A stretch of DNA of 64,000 nt from contig NW_024465664.1 in the NCBI RefSeq assembly GCF_017591425.1, positions 1 to 64,000 of the forward strand, read 5' to 3'. The notes under the pieces were generated by a model. It searched no databases, was not told the origin of the DNA, and was given only the letters and a program-made list of their open reading frames with translations. The position numbers were made by a program, and so were the translations under genes. Origin of the DNA: Ochotona curzoniae. Its lineage: Eukaryota > Chordata > Mammalia > Lagomorpha > Ochotonidae. This document shows, in pieces, positions 62,709-64,000 of the stretch; the stretch's first letter is position 1; each line of letters starts with the position of its first letter.

Positions 62709-64000
62709 TTCCTACCAGATGTCCCGAAAACACACTTGGGTCCCAACTCGTCCAATGCCCATTGAGCCCAGGATGATGAAATCATGCATGCTGAACACCC
62801 ACACAAAACAACCATGTAGATCCTGCCTCAAGGCGCTAAGAAGTCCACATCCAGAGACAAGTTCAGCGCCCAAGCCATTTCCAGCTCCCATGGAAACCAA
62901 GTGCTCTGGCAGCACATATGTCTGAAAGTGGATGTGACACCTAGGGATCTCAGTGTGTTGGTGAATGGCAACTTTCCGAAGGAGCAGCACAGCTCTTCCA
63001 GTGCCAAAACGACTCCACCTGCCTCAGGAACTTCACATACCATCAGCTTTCCTACCAGATGTCCCGGAAACCGAGTTGGGTCCCATCTCGTCCAATGCCC
63101 ATTGAGCCCAGGATGATGAAATCAGGCATGATGAACACGCACACAAAACAACCATGCAGATCCTGACTCAAGGGACTAAGAAGTCCTCATCCAGAGACAA
63201 GTTCAGCGCCCAAGCCATTTCCAGCTACCATGGAAACCAAGTGCTCTGGCAGCACATATGTCTGAAAGTGGATGTGACACCTAGGGATCTCAGTGTGTTG
63301 GTGAATGGCAACTTGCCGAAGGAGCAGCACAGCTCTTCCAGTGCCAAAATGACTCCACCTGCCTCAGGAACTTCACATACCATCAGCTTTCCTACCAGAT
63401 GTCCCGGAAACCGAGTTGGGTCCCATCTCGTCCAATGCCCATTGAGCCCAGGATGATGAAATCAGGCATGATGAACACGCACACAAAACAACCATGCAGA
63501 TCCTGACTCAAGGGACTAAGAAGTCCTCATCCAGAGACAAGTTCAGCGCCCAAGCCATTTCCAGCTACCATGGAAACCAAGTGCTCTGGCAGCACATATG
63601 TCTGAAAGTGGATGTGACACCTAGGGATCTCAGTGTGTTGGTGAATGGCAACTTGCCGAAGGAGCAGCACAGCTCTTCCAGTGCCAAAATGACTCCACCT
63701 GCCTCAGGAACTTCACATACCATCAGCTTTCCTAAGAGATGTCCCGAAAACGCACTTGGGTCCTAACTCGTCCAATGCCCATTGAGCCCAGGATGATGAA
63801 ATTAGCCTTCTTGAACACCCACACAAAACAACCATGTGGATCCTGACTCAAGGCGCTAAGAAGTCCACATCCAGAGACAAGTTCAGCGCCCAAGCCATTT
63901 CCAGCTCCCATGGAAACCAAGTGCTCTGGCAGCACATATGTCTGAAAGTGGATGTGACACCTAGGGATCACAGTGTGTTGGTGAATGGCAACTTGCCGAA
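62475..64000 (+). repeat. Right end: partial eight-monomer repeat and adjacent near-identical units
   Basis: Units at 62475, 62815 and 63154 match 59751, 60091 and 60430 at an offset of 2724 bp (eight monomers). The units starting at 63154 and 63494 appear identical to each other over most of their length, up to about 63730, where the second switches to CCTAAGAGATGTCCCGAAAACG. The same switch is seen at 42601. The last unit starts at 63834 and is cut by the window edge. The two adjacent copies are best read as a very recent single-monomer duplication. Confidence 0.85.

Larger units (their letters stand above)
1..64000 (+). repeat. Satellite DNA array, ~341-bp monomer, about 188 copies
   Basis: The same unit recurs without interruption from the first base to the last, always in the same orientation. 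Successive copies of the landmark CCATGTGGATCC (or its variants with TAGATCC or GCAGATCC) are spaced mostly 339-346 bp apart, and 187 intervals cover positions 17 to 63834. No unique DNA, transposon, simple repeat, gap or inverted segment breaks the array, and neither array edge is in the window. The base composition looks roughly balanced in GC and AT. Long single-family arrays with higher-order repeats are typical of animal centromeres or pericentromeres; that location is inferred, not shown. The unit does not resemble the human 171-bp alpha satellite as I know it. Its length is near that remembered for the Peromyscus PMsat satellite, but I cannot confirm identity. Confidence 0.98.

Noticed and set aside
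1..64000. CRISPR array or bacterial repeat region
   Set aside because: Repeats are about 341 bp with no unique spacers and no associated genes; CRISPR repeats are about 20-50 bp.
1..64000. Human-type alpha satellite
   Set aside because: The unit length is near twice 171 bp, but I see none of the alpha-satellite sequence I know. Only the length is similar.

Overview
The whole 64 kb window is one uninterrupted tandem array of a satellite DNA. The repeat unit is about 340-345 bp, every copy lies head-to-tail in the same orientation, and I count about 188 copies (mean spacing about 341 bp). I see no protein gene, RNA gene, transposon, simple-sequence block, inversion or unique sequence anywhere. 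The array enters at base 1 and leaves at base 64000, so neither edge is present. The many 60-200 codon open frames on both strands are the same few frames of the repeat recurring once per unit, and I do not annotate them as genes.

This architecture (long homogeneous array, nested higher-order repeats, CpG sites decaying to TpG/CpA) points to centromeric or pericentromeric heterochromatin of an animal with germline CpG methylation, most likely a mammal. The unit length is close to what I remember for the Peromyscus (deer mouse) centromeric satellite PMsat, about 345 bp. I cannot confirm sequence identity, so species and family remain open.

Layout. Monomer starts are set at the ATG in the conserved CCATGTGGATCC and are good to about 2 bp. 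1-11589: 34 mixed monomers with no obvious higher-order repeat. 11590-13159: a four-monomer block plus one extra monomer. 13160-19320: a nine-monomer higher-order repeat (period 3081 bp) in two copies. 19321-32649: mixed monomers, including the most divergent ones and one truncated unit. 32650-38165: an eight-monomer repeat (2734 bp) in two almost identical copies. 38166-45329: mixed monomers with three- and seven-monomer sub-periodicity. 45330-54198: a thirteen-monomer repeat (4434-4435 bp) in two copies. 54199-64000: segments that copy the 36.4-44.6 kb region at offsets of about 16.7/16.4 kb and 18.07 kb, joined through mosaic monomers.

Within the monomer, a conserved core of about 200 bp carries a 19-bp dyad (TTTCCA-7-TGGAAA) and palindromic CATATG and CCTAGG sites. 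A more variable segment of about 140 bp holds the length-changing ACCC/CACA hinge. No canonical CENP-B box was found by eye, only degenerate look-alikes. The story of the window is satellite evolution: repeated unequal exchange and conversion producing nested higher-order repeats, with the right half more recently homogenised than the left.
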